Positions 34,776-47,355 of a DNA stretch of 64,000 nucleotides are shown here, piece after piece (position 1 is the first letter of the stretch; each line of letters starts with the position of its first letter). Where the stretch lies: the NCBI GenBank assembly GCA_902729315.2, contig LR746277.1, forward strand, positions 1,555,001-1,619,000. The letters run 5' to 3'. The DNA is from Spirodela intermedia. Lineage: Eukaryota > Streptophyta > Magnoliopsida > Alismatales > Araceae. Under the pieces are notes generated by a model, which saw only the letters and a program-made list of their open reading frames with translations, was not told the DNA's origin and did not search any database. The position numbers and the translations under genes were made by a program.

Positions 34776-36073
34776 CACGTCTGATCAGCCACAGCTTGAA
34801 CTCCAGTCAGTGTACGGAAATCAACAAACTTGATTCGTCCAAGGAGTTTCGTGAGAATATCCGCTCGTTGTTCCTCCGTCAGCACGTGGAGCACTTCAAC
34901 CTCCTTGTGTTCAACGCATTTCCTGACATAATGGTACCTAATTTTGATATGCTTCGAACGACTGTGAAAAATAGGATTCTCAGCCAACTTGATTGCAGAT
35001 TGATTGTCCACAAATATTTTGACTAGCTTGAGGCTTCTTCCAGTCAATTCATCAAGAAAGTCAGCCAACCAGACACCTTGGCTAGCTGCAAGTGTGAGAG
35101 AAGCATATTCAGCCTCACATGGGGATAGAGCCACTATCCTTTATTTCTGAGATAAATAACAGCATTTCCACTGAGAAAGAGGATAAACCCAGATGTGCTC
35201 TTTCGTTCCTCAGAATCTCCACTGTAGGTCACTATCATAGTAACCTTTTACATTAAAATTCTTCCCTTTTTTGTATCTCAAACCGAAAACAAGCATCCAC
35301 TTGATATATCTAAGCAGTCTTTTGGCACATTTAAGATGCTCAAATGTGGGATTCTCCATGTACCTGTTGAGAAAACCCACACTAAAGAGCAAATCAAGCC
35401 TCGTATGAGTTAAATACCTCAATGAACCCATTAAGCTCCCGTATAATATTGAATCCAAATCAGTGCCTTCCTTTTGATTAAATCTTAGACTTACTCCACG
35501 GGGGGTGAGAGATTGATTGCAATTCAACATTTCAAATGTCTTCAAATGTCTTCAATATCTTCAATGCAAAGGACTTTTGGGATAAAATGATCTCACCTTC
35601 AAGTTGAACAACTTGAATCCTCAAATATGAAGAAAGAACTCCCAAATATGTCATCTCGAACACTGTTGACATTCTCTTTTTGAAATTCATGATTTCTTCT
35701 TCAGGAGTACTTGTGATGAGCAAGTCGTCAACATAAATTCCCACACATAGGTGCTTCTAGTCAGACCCAATGATTGAAGATTTTTATCAAGCTTCAAATG
35801 CCAAACTTTAGGAGCTTGTTTCAAGTCATAAAGAGCCTTCTTCAGCTTATAAATCAAATGCTCATTGCCTTCAACCTCAAAACCCTCATGTTGTCTGATG
35901 TAGATATCTTCATCAATATTTCTATTTAAAAATGCAGATTTCACATCCATGTGATGGACTTTCCAGTGAAAATGAACTGCAATGGCTAGAAGGACACGAA
36001 TTGTCTCTAATCTAGCTATTGGAGAAAAAACCTCAATGAAATTAACACCATACCTCTGAACATACCTTTTCAC
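34769..36073 (-). pseudogene. Copia reverse transcriptase and RNase H, frameshifted
   Basis: The frame at 36073-35687 carries the start of reverse transcriptase (FSPIARLETIRVLLAIA, VKSAFLNR, LKKALYDLKQAP). The catalytic YVDDLL box is in another frame at 35744-35532, so a frameshift lies near 35.74 kb. The connection and RNase H parts follow at 35545-35210 and 35134-34769 (ALSPCEAEY, FVDNQSAIKLA, HIKIRYHYVR, EEQRADILTK), each in its own frame. The protein ends close to the polypurine tract, the usual layout. Confidence 0.9.
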
Positions 36074-36536
36074 TACAAGTGAGGCCTTGTGTTTGAGTAT
36101 TTCACCTTATGGGTCTCTTTTGATCTTAAAGACCCATTTCAAACCAATTGGCTTGCACCCACAATGGGGAGCAACTAGACTCCAAGTCTAGTTCTTTTCA
36201 ATTTGACTTAACTCCTCAACCATAACTTTTCTTCAGACTTCACATTTTAGAGCTTCTCTGACGCTTTCAAGTTCATCCTTTGTAGTAAAATAGTATATTT
36301 CATCATCATTGGCTAATTCTCACGTTTCAATATAGAGCTAAGTGAGATCTTTGAATCTTCAAGATTGAGCCTGATTAGATGAGCTAGAAACATCAATGGG
36401 CACATCTTCTCTTTCATTATTAGTCACATCAGAGGTAATCTCTTATGGTTCAATACTATCATTGACCTTGTCAACATCTAAATTAAAAATCGAGTAAGTG
36501 AGATTCGAATCAATTTATCTTCAAATTAGAATTGTC

Positions 36537-37409
36537 CTAATTCCAACACTTCTCCTCAAAGACAACATTCCTTGTGATGTGTACAAAGCCAATGGATGGA
36601 TCAAAAGCTCGAAAACCTTTAATTCCCCTTTCATAGCCGAGAAAAACTATAGGAAGACTTCTGTCATCCAATTTCTTCAGGCTTTCACCTAGCATTTTAA
36701 TGTGCATAAGACACCCAAAGGTGCAAAGATGGGCAATATTGGCCTTCCTCTCAGTCCAAGCTTCATATGGAGTCAAATTCTTAAGACTTCTAGTTGGAGT
36801 TCAGTTCAATAGATAGATTGTAGTGCTAGTGGCTTTTCCTTAAAATTTTTGAGGTAGATTCTTTGACTTGAGCATGGATCTTATCATGTTCATAATAGTA
36901 CAATTGCGTCTCTCCACCACTTCATTCTACTGTGAAGAATAAGGTACTATGAGCTACCTCCTGATGCCATGTTCTTCACAAAAATAAGATAATTCCTTTG
37001 AATTGAACTCTCCACCTTAGTCTATTCTCAGACAATCAATTTTCCCAGACTTTTCAGCCTCAGCCAGTAATTTGAAACTCCTAAAAATATTAAGTCTTTG
37101 ACTTCTTCTTAAGTAGAGAGATCCACATTAGTCTTGTGTGACCATCTACTAAAAGCAAGAAGTATTTACTTCCTCCTAAAGTTTCAAGATCAATAGGACC
37201 ACATAAATCACTATGAATTAATTCTAGTGGTCGTGAAGCTCTAATGAAAAGGCTGATAAGAACGGTATTCTACTTTGCTTTGACTTCGCACAATCAACAC
37301 AGAAATCATCCTCCTTCTGAATTTTCAGGAGTCCTATCACCATATTATGTGTAGAAAGAAGTTTAAAGAATCGAAGTTCAAATGTCCATACTTTTTGTGC
37401 TACAACCAC
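36537..37409 (-). pseudogene. Copia integrase remnant
   Basis: 37409-37224 ends with the zinc-finger-side motif CVDCAKSKQSRIPF (family CxxCxxGKxxRxPF). 36776-36537 carries TPYEAWTERKANIAHL, GCLMHIK and VFLGYERGIKGFR, the C-terminal part of Copia integrase. The catalytic core between them is interrupted by stops. Confidence 0.85.
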
Positions 37410-38657
37410 AAGGCGTCATCTCTGATGTGAAGATAATTTTTCACAATATCAAGCTTTAACAAGTACAGTCTTCCCAAATTTCTTCTAACTTTAGTCAACA
37501 ATCTCCCTCTCAGATCGTGCATTGTCAGAATTCCACTATGTAGGTGAATATCACGGCCTTGTTCATCCAATCTTCTGAGACTTAAGATATTGGCTCTTAA
37601 ACTTGGTGTGTATAAGACATTAGACAAAGTAATCAGATCTTCACTTCTTGTATTCAAAAAAATATCACCTCTGCCTTCGATGTTGATCTGAGAGTCATCA
37701 CCAAATCTCACTCTCCCCTTATGTGACTCATCCAAGTCATGGAAGAATGATCTCTCTCCCGTCATGTGTGAGGTGACCCATGTGTCAAAATACCAGAGCC
37801 CTTGACCCAAATCAAAGTGTGAAATTTCTTGAAGAAGTACCTCATATTCCTCAAATGCCATGAGGAGAGATGACTCTTGAATCTGCTCTTTCGCAACATT
37901 AGCCTTTCTTCATCATTCTTCAGTCTCTCCTTCTTCAAAAGCCAACATTCTTTTGAGTAATTCCATTTCTTCTGGCAATTGTAACAAGTTATCTTCGAGT
38001 TGTCTCTAGGGAGTGATTCATCATCACTATCTCTGATTTTGGAGGAACCTCTTCCGCTTCCTCTGCCACAGCCTCTTCCTCTACCGCGTCCTCTGCCTCT
38101 GCCGCAATTTTCATCTGCGGCGGCTTTTTGTTTGTCTTTCCCCATGGCTCATGCGAGAAGAGGTTTCTCCTCCCTTTTGACCAAACGATCACGGAGCTTA
38201 TCCTCGTGAATCTTGAGTGTCCCAAAAATCTCATCCACCGTGATCGCGTCAAGAGCCTGAAATTGTTCAATAGAAGTCGTGATGGAGTCAAACCTACCTG
38301 AGACAGATCTCAATAGTTTGGCAGAGAGATCTTCTCTCTGAGACTTCTTAGTTCAATCACCACATGAGACAATTTTTCAAAGTAATTAAGAATCAACTCC
38401 TCTTCATCCATGGAGAGATTTTTATAGTCTCTACGAAGTGATTGAATCTATGTTGTCTGTAAGCGTAGAATTTCGTTGTTTTTAACCTTCAGGAGATTCC
38501 ACGTCTGCTTCATCGTTTTCTCCACATCTAGCTCACATGAAACCTCATTAGAGATGGTGCTGAATAAGATGGACATAACTTGTCGATCTTTCTTCTTGAC
38601 AGAGTTCTCCGTTTCAATGACATCCCATAGCACAAGGCCTTCAAGATGAAGCCCCAC
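37400..38657 (-). pseudogene. Copia gag and protease remnant
   Basis: 38657-38448 matches the UBN2-type gag core (DVIETENSVKKKDRQVMSIL). 38145-37762 has an Arg/Gly-rich stretch and a CCHC zinc knuckle written CYNCQKKWNYSKEC, in which the expected histidine is asparagine. 37861-37400 carries the pre-integrase protease with WYFDTWVTSHMTG where active copies have a DTGAxxHM-type site, so the catalytic DTG is DTW. Stops separate the frames. Confidence 0.88.
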
Positions 38658-38816
38658 CTGAGATGCCCAAACTTGATAGTTGAGTTTGGTGAGGATCGGA
38701 AAGGTACTTACCTGCGTAGGTTGCTCCGCTCCTTCAATCCTCCAGACACTGCAAGATCTTGAGACAAACTCTCTCCCTTCTGCGATGCCATCGTTGTCAA
38801 AGCGTCTTAGATCGCA

Positions 38817-38833
38817 ATCGCTCCGATACCAAC
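38817..38833 (-). other. Copia primer binding site
   Basis: On the minus strand the bases right after the 5' LTR read TTGGTATCGGAGCG. They match the initiator tRNA-Met complement TGGTATCAGAGC with one mismatch, as in most plant Copia elements. Confidence 0.85.
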
Positions 38834-39198
38834 TAAAGAATCTGCGTTACGATTCTTCCAGAAACACTCAAGAAAACCTCAACTAGAGTGTAGAAAATTG
38901 CACAGAATTTGATTCAAGAAAAGAAGGAAAACCAAAAAGCGACGATTGTGTTCTCCGCAGGTCCTTACAAAGGACCAGGTCGAAACACCATGCCAGAGAT
39001 GCCGTTTACGCAGTTACTCGCTTGACAACTGCCACCGTGACGGCATCTCGACCATTATAATCACATATAAATGATCGAGATTAAAAGACAAAGGAGGAGA
39101 GAGAAAACAACAGATAAGAAACCACCGTGCTTCAGTTCTTTGCGACGTTTCAAGAAACGCTCCATTCAAAGGCTGATTCCGCATGCTTAACTCCAACA
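38834..39198 (-). repeat. Copia 5' LTR
   Basis: 365 bp, the same length as the 3' LTR with two differences found by eye. On the minus strand it begins TGTTGGAGTTAAGC and ends CAGATTCTTTA, so the terminal CA is changed to TA. Confidence 0.95.
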
Positions 39199-39203
39199 GA
39201 GAT
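39199..39203. repeat. Target site duplication, right
   Basis: GAGAT, identical to 34390-34394. Confidence 0.9.
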
Positions 39204-40303
39204 GGGGGGGGTGCCGCCAATTGACCAGCGTTATGACAGAAGGGGGGAGGAGAGAGAAGCCAGCCGGCGCATTCTTCTGAAACCTTTCTTCAGTGAATTA
39301 ATTGATAACATTAATTGAATAAATAAAAGTAGTTTTCCGTGATAAAAGATCACGGAAAGATGGTACGGAGGGTCGACCTCGAATCCGCCGCAGAAATCTT
39401 AGGCACAGGTAGAAATAGAGTTGAAGATCCTTTCTCCTCGATTGTTTTCGACCTGATAACGTCGTCTGCTTTTCCCCCGCTGAACCCACCGCTTTTCCGC
39501 CACCCGTTTCAACGCCGGGCCGAGATTCGTCCAGCGCCCACCGCGGCCTCCGGGGACCTGACTTGGCCGGATCTCCACCACGACCTCTGCGGGAGCCGCT
39601 TCTTGCCGTTTCTCATGACAGCGATAGAGTCGACTCCCAGTGCATGCACTCGCTCAGTCGCTGTGGGGAGTTGTTTATTGTCCGCAGGAACTGCTCGAAT
39701 GCAGAGTTGTGGAGGAAAAGGGAGGACTGGGTATGGCGGAAAAGTTGTGGGTGGGCGGGGAGGAGGGAGATCGCCTGCCTTTCGAACCAACTGGTCACGG
39801 GGAGCACTTGAAATCGATCCACTGCAACTCCCTCCCTCCATCTCCATCGCCGCTACCCCTTCAACTCTCTCTCTCTCTCCCCTTCAGTTGCAGGAGGGTC
39901 TTAGAAGCTAGCAAGGGGAGCGGGAAAGGAGGAGGTTCTGATTAGCACCGGTGAATCAGGTAGATTCTAGCAGCCGGGAAGAACCAGGGGAAATTAAGGA
40001 TAGAGAGACTGAGGGAGATTAAGATGAAGAACAAGATCCGGTTCGTCGCTCTATCGCTTGATGATCTCCTCTACCTTCTTTCCCTCCTAGCGCCGTCCTT
40101 GCTCCATTCGGCAGCCACTTCGTCCTCCGCCGGCGTGCCGGTTTGATCCGCTAGCAGTAAAGTTAGGGTTTTGGGCATATCCAGGTCTGCTTCTTTTCTT
40201 TTTTTGTTCCCTCTCTTCCGGTTCTTGGGATAGTCTCTCTCACCCAGTTCTGCTCGCTCTTAGCCCCCCAAAGCCTAGCCCTCAGTAGGATAATTCCTGA
40301 AAG
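39204..40303 (+). promoter_or_regulatory. Upstream region of the HT1-like kinase gene
   Basis: GC-rich for about 1.1 kb. It probably includes the kinase promoter and 5' leader, since GTTAGGGTTTTGGG and CT-rich leader-type sequence lie at 40155-40300. Overlapping frames on both strands at 39.3-39.95 kb have no recognisable domain. The Copia element ends only 1.1 kb before the start codon. Confidence 0.4.
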
Positions 40304-40881
40304 ATGCCTTCCTCATTCCTGCGTAGGTTCCTGCTTGGTAGGAAGAAAAAAAGAGACGGTAACCCGCAGTCTCTGTCAACCCTTTCATTCCCTTCTTTCT
40401 CCTCTTACTCCTCCTTCCCCACAAAGGATGCGATGCCAGAACTAGAGATAATGGGGAGCAGGGGGCCGAGCATGGAGTCGTGGTCGATGCTGCTGGAACC
40501 CGGCGCGGTCGAAGGGGGCGGAGCGGCGGCGGCGGCGGAGGGTTGGAAGGCTGATTTGTCGCAGCTCCTCATTGGGAACATGTTCGCCGCTGGATCGCGG
40601 AGCAGGATCTACCGTGGGATCTACAAGGACAGGGCGGTGGCGGTGAAGATGGTTAAGGTCCCGGAAGCGGAGGAAGAGGAGACCCGGATTCTCCTGGAGA
40701 AGCAATTCACTTGCGAGGTCTCCTTGCTCTCCCGCCTCTACCACCCCAACATAGTGCAGGTAAGTTCAGCGGAGAATTCCTCTCTCTCTCTCTCTCTCCC
40801 TTGATTGCTTTCTTTTGCGACACCTTCCTGTAAATTATCGTGCTGGACGAACCCATGCATAGAGATCACGAATTCTCCACT

Positions 40882-40956
<75 letters not shown>

Positions 40957-42996
40957 TCCTTCCTCTGTGATCATCGTATCGTTGTGAAGAGTAACAATCC
41001 CGGGTCGGCTCGTATTATCCGCAGTTTATCTCCGCCTGCAACAAGCCCCCGGTCTACTGCATCATCACCGAGTACATGCCGCAGGGCACTCTGAGGATGT
41101 TCCTTCACAAGAAGGAGCCCTACTCGCTTCCAACCGGGACGATTCTGAGGCTGGCGCTGGACATATCGCGAGGAATGAAGTACCTCCACTCGCAGGGCGT
41201 CATCCACCGAGACCTCAAGTCCGATAACTTACTCCTCGACGACGAACTTCGAGTCAAAGTCGCTGACTTTGGCACCTCCTGCATGGCGGAGACCACACAG
41301 AACGGAGCTCCCAGAAGCGGCGGCTGCATGGGGACGTACCGCTGGATGGCCCCGGAGATGATCAAGAACAAGGCTTACACCAGGAAGGTCGACGTGTACA
41401 GCTTCGGGATGGTGCTCTGGGAGTTGACCACTGCTCTGGTTCCTTTCCAGGAGTTGACCCCAGTTCAAGCCGCGTATGCCGCTTGTGAGAAGGTTACTAC
41501 TACACTGCTTTGGACTTCCAGCTCATTGAATCTTATCCTGATCAAAGATTGCAGCAAAAAATCTAAACGATTCAGTGTTGACTGAATATATTACATCCCC
41601 GTGAAAACTGCGCCGTTTGTTTTGATGTTTTCCACGTTCGTTGACCAGGATCGCACATTTGTTCAATTCCCCTGCTAGCTGTTTCAATATAAATTTAATA
41701 ATCGGTTTCGCCATAAAATTTTAATCAGTATTTATTCCTTTGTGCCTTTATTGGTCTGTGTTGATTTTCACGTTCTTCGTAGATTCAATCCAATTGGTCT
41801 CACAAGAAAAATCGGAGAAACATGAACTCATAGAATTTTGATCAATCGATGAGCCATGCATTCTCTTTCTGCTACAATCCGATTATTCTGACCACTTGCT
41901 TAAGTTTTCGTTTTATTTTTTTATTTTAACTGATTTTCTTGCATGGGAATTTGGACAGATCATGACTCATAGGGTTGGAACATTGTACAAACCATGCATT
42001 TTTTTTCTATGTTGACACAGATATTACTTCAATTTTTTGTCGTAGAGTTTCTGCCTTTGTTGACAACACCTTATCACTAGTTTTTCAGCAAAAATTATAG
42101 GTGGAAGGTTTCTCTTTCTCCTGGTCACTTTCAATTTCATTGCGCTTTTCTTTGACATGAGAATTTAAGTAAAATTTTATGTAAAAAGATTATTTTTAAT
42201 GGTCCAAACCATGGCATCTTTTTCCCCCAAGAAATAGATGAGTTTGACAACTAGTAAGATTTTCATGATGCTTTTAACCCAAATAACCAGTCAAAGATGA
42301 ACAATAGAGCGAGCCACGCTTGATAGAGTCCGTTCGTTGAACTGACCAAATAATTTCATTTTCTACGTTGACGTTCGTTAATATGGAGTTTGACGATTGT
42401 GGTGCTAATATGGAACATAGACTTCATAGATCTCGATCTGCGTATAGAACATCTCATGTGCTTTTTTATGAAGAATTATAACGTTTCGAGCTTTCATGCT
42501 ATTTTTTTATTTAAATAAATACTCAGTTCTGCATGAAAATCTAGATAACCTTTATGAAACACCTTTTCATTGGGCATAAAAACGAAATTTTTATTGGAGT
42601 TCATTTTTTGTTAAAATTTATTGATGCCCATTATCTACTTGATGGAGTTTCTTTCTTGTGCCAACAATTTTATTCACTCTTACAATCTAAAAATGTTGGG
42701 TTCGCATAAAAAATAAAAGAAATTGGTTTCTTCTGGTCTCGCAGAATCTCAGGCCGCCGTTGTCGGAGAATTGCGCTCCTGTCCTCAACGACCTGATACA
42801 GAGGTGCTGGTCGGCCAATCCGATCAAGCGGCCAGACTTTGATCACATTGTGGCGGTGTTGGAGAGATACGATCAGTGCCTGCGAGAGGGCACGCCGCTC
42901 TGTCCTTCCGGTGTGGAGCTCACGCGCCGAATCTCACTCAGGAGGAGCTTCAAGGGCTGCATCGCCGCCTGTTCATTTGTTCCTGTTCAAGCTTGA
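40304..42996 (+). CDS. HT1-like Raf-type (group C MAPKKK-like) protein kinase
   Basis: Three exons, 40304-40759, 41025-41492 and 42745-42996, join in phase to 391 residues. Domain order: a Ser-rich N-terminus (1-85); a glycine-loop region at about 91-104 (GNMFAAGSRSRIYRG); lysine 115 in VAVK; the alpha-C glutamate near 138; HRDLKSDN at 213-220; DFG at 233-235; GTYRWMAPE ending at about 263; then VDVYSFGMVLWELTT and RCWSANPIKRP. These residues are all in place, so an active kinase is expected. The GTYRWMAPEM loop and AAYAACEKNLRPPL place it with plant Raf-like kinases near HT1 (HIGH LEAF TEMPERATURE 1), a CO2-dependent regulator of stomatal opening. Whether this copy is HT1 itself or a paralogue cannot be told here. 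Intron 1 contains a pure (CT)n run at 40884-40948; intron 2 is 1.25 kb and AT-rich. Residue 1 is the first in-frame ATG of the open frame. Confidence 0.92.
40884..40948 (+). repeat. (CT)n microsatellite in kinase intron 1
   Basis: About 32 uninterrupted CT units, 76 bp before the acceptor of exon 2. It could act as an extended pyrimidine tract. Confidence 0.97.
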
Positions 42997-45900
42997 AGAA
43001 GAAGAAGAAGAAGAAGATGCTTGAAAGTCAACAACTACAAGGTTTTAGCCACTCTTGTGTGAGTTAGGAAAAGGGTTCTTCGTGCACCAGCATCTGCATG
43101 TAGATGACAATCGACATGAACGATCTCCGTGGAGATTTTAATGTACAGATTCCCCTGGAAAGCGCCCATACTTTTGTGGTCAGAAATCATAGAACTGAGA
43201 TTGTAACGAGGTTGACACTTTCATCCGTTGACGAATCTGTCGTGAGCAATGATCGCTCTCGGCGCAGTATCCCCCCGTGAAATGAACATCATGCAGTATC
43301 CCATCACACAATTTCATCCAAAGGTAGGTGAGAGCATGGCCGTGGAGCTCTCAACAAGAAGCCCGCCTCTTTCATAAGAAAGAAACAGATGACCCAGAAA
43401 CAGATGGGTCCACTATACACGGAAGAAAAAACTCAGATCGAACAGATTAGAACCAATCAATTCCGATGGGGGTGATGTCTAAAAAAGAGCATCGTCAAAT
43501 CCATGAGGGAGCTCCCCGATAAGGTTTCAAAAAGAAAGGCTCTCCTCTGGCATCTCCCAGTTGTCATCTGCATCCTCTGCCACCTTCTTGGAACCATCTG
43601 ACTTTGATGAGGTCGGCGCAAAATTAGTCCTCGGGCCGGATCGTCTGGGAAGAATCAAGTTAATGGTCGTCAATTTTTTCCGGCTTTTAATGGGGTTACA
43701 GATTTTCATTTCTGAGGATAACCCTGAATCAAAAGAACTATTCTCTTCCCATATATATATATATAATAATCCTCGGTGAACAGAAAATAAGAAATATTAA
43801 AAAATCAACAGATCTCAAATCCAAGACTCAATAAGTAGGATCCAGCTTTTCAAGATTAGGATTCTTGATATATATATATGTGTAAGGGGCTTTCCAAGCA
43901 AATAGTGAAATATGTGTGCAAACGGAGTCCGCACATAACATGGGTCTCGTTATTAATGGCGCCATTGAGATTAGGAAATTTCCCTCAGGTGTTGCCAAAT
44001 GATTTGACAAGATTAAATTTTGACATTCCTCCAGAGGGTAACCCAAAGATCTAAAACCAATGGATTCTTAAGATATGAAACTGACGGTCAAATGAATTGG
44101 TAATGAGTTCCTGGAAGGATAGAACAGAAACACAAGCTTCCTTCACAAACTCGGGCGGAGCAGAAACCAATCATGAGATCAGGACAAGAATTCTGCAATA
44201 GAAAATATCGTAAGGGAAGACCTCTGACATTAAGTGGAAGATCTAGAGGGGGGGAATACACCCTTGAGAGAAATACAGGGTGCCATGAACAATGGATTAG
44301 GAAAATAATCAGAAAACAAAATTTTTGATACTGTAGATGATGGCAGAAGAGGAACTAAGAACTGGTTCCATTAAGATACGAGGAAAGGCGATTCACAATG
44401 GCTTCAAGTAGTTCATTAACACCATGCTCTGAAAAGACGTTAACAGAGGAGGAAAGTCAGAATTGAATCATTAAGAAGGGAGCGAAGGTAACCAAAGAAG
44501 GACAGAAAACTTTCGATGGCTACATAGAATTCCTCAATGCAAAACTTCAAAAAGAAACCTGAATGCCAAATATGAATGCATGGGTTGAGACCGCACCAAA
44601 ATGCAGGCTGAGTCAAAAGACTTAAACACACACGTCATACCTTTACGCTAATATCAAATGAATTCTGTCCGTCACCCGAAGCTTCATACAGAGGCAACTC
44701 TTTATTCCATAGATCCCTGTTCATGGCATCTCCTTTTTATGTTTTTTTTATTTATTTTTTGGGCATGTTCCTTGGGTCTGTATTCAGTATTTGAAAACTG
44801 AGTGGGCAACAGACATAGGGATCAGTTGATACAATGCTTCCAGATTGAAGCAAAAGATGTAAACCTCTTCTCTTTTGGGCATTATCCCAAATCTTCAACA
44901 CTGACATATCAATGCATTTTTTTCCTTCAGCTGCCAGAAAAGTGTCAAGGGTATAGATGAATGAAGAGGGAGATACGCCATCTTCAGTATAGATCCTAGC
45001 AAATCATCAGTCCTAGATGGAATCCCCTTGGCTTTCCACCTAAAGTAATCAAAAGCGACTTGCAAAGACCTTATAGAGGCAGTGAGACAATTTGGAGGCC
45101 TTCAGGCATCCCTTTTTTTATGGGAATCACACAAAAGGTTATTAACCAGGTATTATAATGCCTATGTAAGGACAGTTTATTCGTTCGTATAAATGAGAAA
45201 ATAATGACTTCTTTTTAAGGATAACTTGTTTGATAGAAGGAAATCAAGTCTTTGATCATCTTCATTGCGATAGCGCAACACAAATTTGTAGAAAAAAAGG
45301 TTGAAGAAGAAGGTCAGGCAGGAGGAATACAGAGTTTTAGACTTGTGCAGGAGGAATACAGTGGTGGCAGCATCTCTTAGACTTTTTGACTACGCAGATA
45401 GTCCACAAATCAACTTTGATAAACCATAAGCGAGTGGGATTTTCCAAGTTGGAGATAGTACAGCTTTAAGCTTTGAGATGACTGATGTTGGCACGGGATG
45501 ACTTTTCCAACTACTCCAAAAATTAAGTTCAGATATCCACAGATAAGGGTAAAAATTATCTCTCAAAAACGAAGACAGGATGTCTGTCCAGAGACAAAAT
45601 CTTTCATCCGCATGAAATTTCTCAGTGAAGGATTGTGCAACCACTGCAAATTTAGACTAAATAATTCTTTAATTCATGCTGAAGGGTTTTAACTTCTGGC
45701 AAAACGAAGGCAGGGTTTTTGAAATTCTTTGTGAGTGATCTCTTTGGTCATAATGGGCATCGTCTCTTTTGTACCACCTTCTAAAAAGGAAGTTCAGAGA
45801 AACTGCTCAATTAATACTGGAATGAGAACGATGATTGGATTCATATAGGGTGCTACTTTCTTCTTTTTTGTTCCTCGACTTCAATAACAAGTTCACGTTC

Positions 45901-46950
45901 CAAAAGATATTTAATTATAAAGGAATGATGCAAGCGTTGGATTTATGGTCTCTGTGATGAGGATGATAGCAAAGATCTCATACAAATAATCAGGCTCCCT
46001 GGGCTCTAATCCAGAAGGAAGGTCATATAATCGACCTTTAAAGAATTCTAGGAGCAGATCTCAACAAGTATTGTTTCCTGTCAGAATCAGGTTTTCTCTT
46101 AAGCCACATGGTATCCTCTGTGCCAACTCAAAGCAGGTTCCTGTTTGATAAAACCACTTGTCCTTTTAACTGAAAATAGTGGGAAAATTTAGACAAAACT
46201 AATTGAGAGCCAACGTCCTTCTTTTTTTTTTTTTTTTTTTGTAAGTTCAACAGTAGTAGCAAATACGCCTAATTGATAGGTTGGAGAATCATGAAACTGA
46301 AGGACTGAGTACAGTCTAAAGCTAGATAGGCCAACGGAGTTCAGTTTTTTCTGATTTCTCATTTCATACCATCTAAATTACTCCTGGAAGACAGAGAAGA
46401 GTTCTCGTACGAATATTTATCTTTCTGTTCATAAGTAGCAGCTGAAAGTTCGGGTATGTAGCAAACTACGTGTTTAAAATACCATCAGATCTGCATCAAA
46501 TGATACGTCTGAGTGAGCCAATTTTTTTGACATTTATCGCACTTTAAGTTATGACCTAGAAAAAAACACCGTTCCTTGTACCACTGAGAAATCAGAACCT
46601 ATTGCGCAAAGAAAATGCAATCCCCGTCAAATAGTCGGTCTAAATGAGCTGCATTTTTACTTATTTTCGTGGATAGTTTAATATTTATGAACTTGCAAAA
46701 GGGTGCTTCTTTTTGCGCCATCGAGAATTAAGAAACTGCTACGCATTACGATGAAGCCGGGCTCCATTTACTGTGCTACCCCCCAAGGATCAAGTCTTTT
46801 CACAGAGTCCATCAGCTAGATTTTTCCGATCTGAAATATCACTACTGTAGCGCTAGGAGAAAGCAGAAACACGACCGAGTAAATGCTTCCTTGGGTTCTC
46901 GACGAGAAAAAATGGTCAGCAATATACGCTAGCGTGATTTAGAATTTTTT
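42997..46950. other. Long intergenic region, no recognised gene
   Basis: 42997 to about 43350 is the likely kinase 3' UTR. From 43.5 to 46.9 kb I found only short open frames on both strands (for example 45644-45390, minus) with no domain I know. A (T)18-type run lies at about 46224-46241. The region could hold an old unrecognised transposon, but nothing proves it. Confidence 0.4.
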
Positions 46951-46959
46951 AGTTTGCAA

Positions 46960-47355
46960 TTACCTCCTGCGGTTCCTCCGCCCAGCCTCGCGGGCCTTGC
47001 GCTTCTTCTCTTCCTGCTTGTTCTCGAAGAACCTCCGGCGCTTGCACTCCTGAATCACCCCCGCCTTGGTGACCTCCCTCCGGAATCGCCGGAGCAGCAC
47101 CTCGTCGGGCTCGTCCTCCACGACGACCACCTGCACGTTGTATCCCATGCTGAAGGCCACCGCATTGCCAGCTTCGCGGGGAACTGGACCGGCGGGAGCA
47201 AAGGTGGATACGAGCCGGGAAGAAGGGAGCAGAGGCGAGGCCCCTCCGGTGGAACGGAGATGGGAGGGGGCGGCGGCGGGGAAGGAGGTGCTGATGGGCC
47301 GCAGGGAAGGGGGGGCCTTTGGGAATTGGAGACGTAAGAAACTCGAGGAAGCCAT
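46960..47355 (-). CDS. Plastid small-subunit ribosomal protein bS21c
   Basis: One exon, 131 residues. Residues 1 to about 65 are Ser/Ala/Pro-rich with few acids, typical of a chloroplast transit peptide (ASSSFLRLQFPKAPPSL). The mature part starts near YNVQVVVVEDEPDE and continues LLRRFRREVTKAGVIQECKR, RRFFENKQEEKKRKAREA and a basic RRNRRR tail, the diagnostic bS21 pattern of a short, very basic two-helix protein. It would join the 30S subunit of chloroplast ribosomes. Plastid targeting is inferred from the transit-peptide composition; a mitochondrial destination is the alternative. It lies 0.8 kb downstream of MED11 on the same strand but is a separate transcription unit. Confidence 0.93.
   Translation of the reverse strand: MASSSFLRLQFPKAPPSLRPISTSFPAAAPSHLRSTGGASPLLPSSRLVSTFAPAGPVPREAGNAVAFSMGYNVQVVVVEDEPDEVLLRRFRREVTKAGVIQECKRRRFFENKQEEKKRKAREAGRRNRRR

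Larger units (their letters stand above)
34395..39198 (-). mobile_element. Ty1/Copia LTR retrotransposon, structurally complete, coding-defective
   Basis: The 4,804-bp element lies on the minus strand between two 365-bp LTRs and is bounded by a perfect GAGAT target duplication (34390-34394 and 39199-39203). Reading along the minus strand the order is 5' LTR, primer site, gag, protease, integrase, reverse transcriptase, RNase H, polypurine tract, 3' LTR. This order, with integrase before reverse transcriptase, defines Copia. Recognisable blocks include a degraded zinc knuckle, TPYEAWTERK (integrase end), DVKSAFLNR, YVDDLL and DILTKLL. The polyprotein is split into at least eight frames by stops and frameshifts, so it cannot make its own proteins, yet the LTRs differ at only two positions that I can find. 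Confidence 0.95.

Noticed and set aside
39339-39945. Several 80-190 codon frames on both strands upstream of the kinase
   Set aside because: Mutually overlapping with no domain; more likely promoter and leader sequence.
43500-46950. Possible organelle-derived or LINE sequence
   Set aside because: No recognisable organelle gene, reverse transcriptase or endonuclease motif in any frame read.
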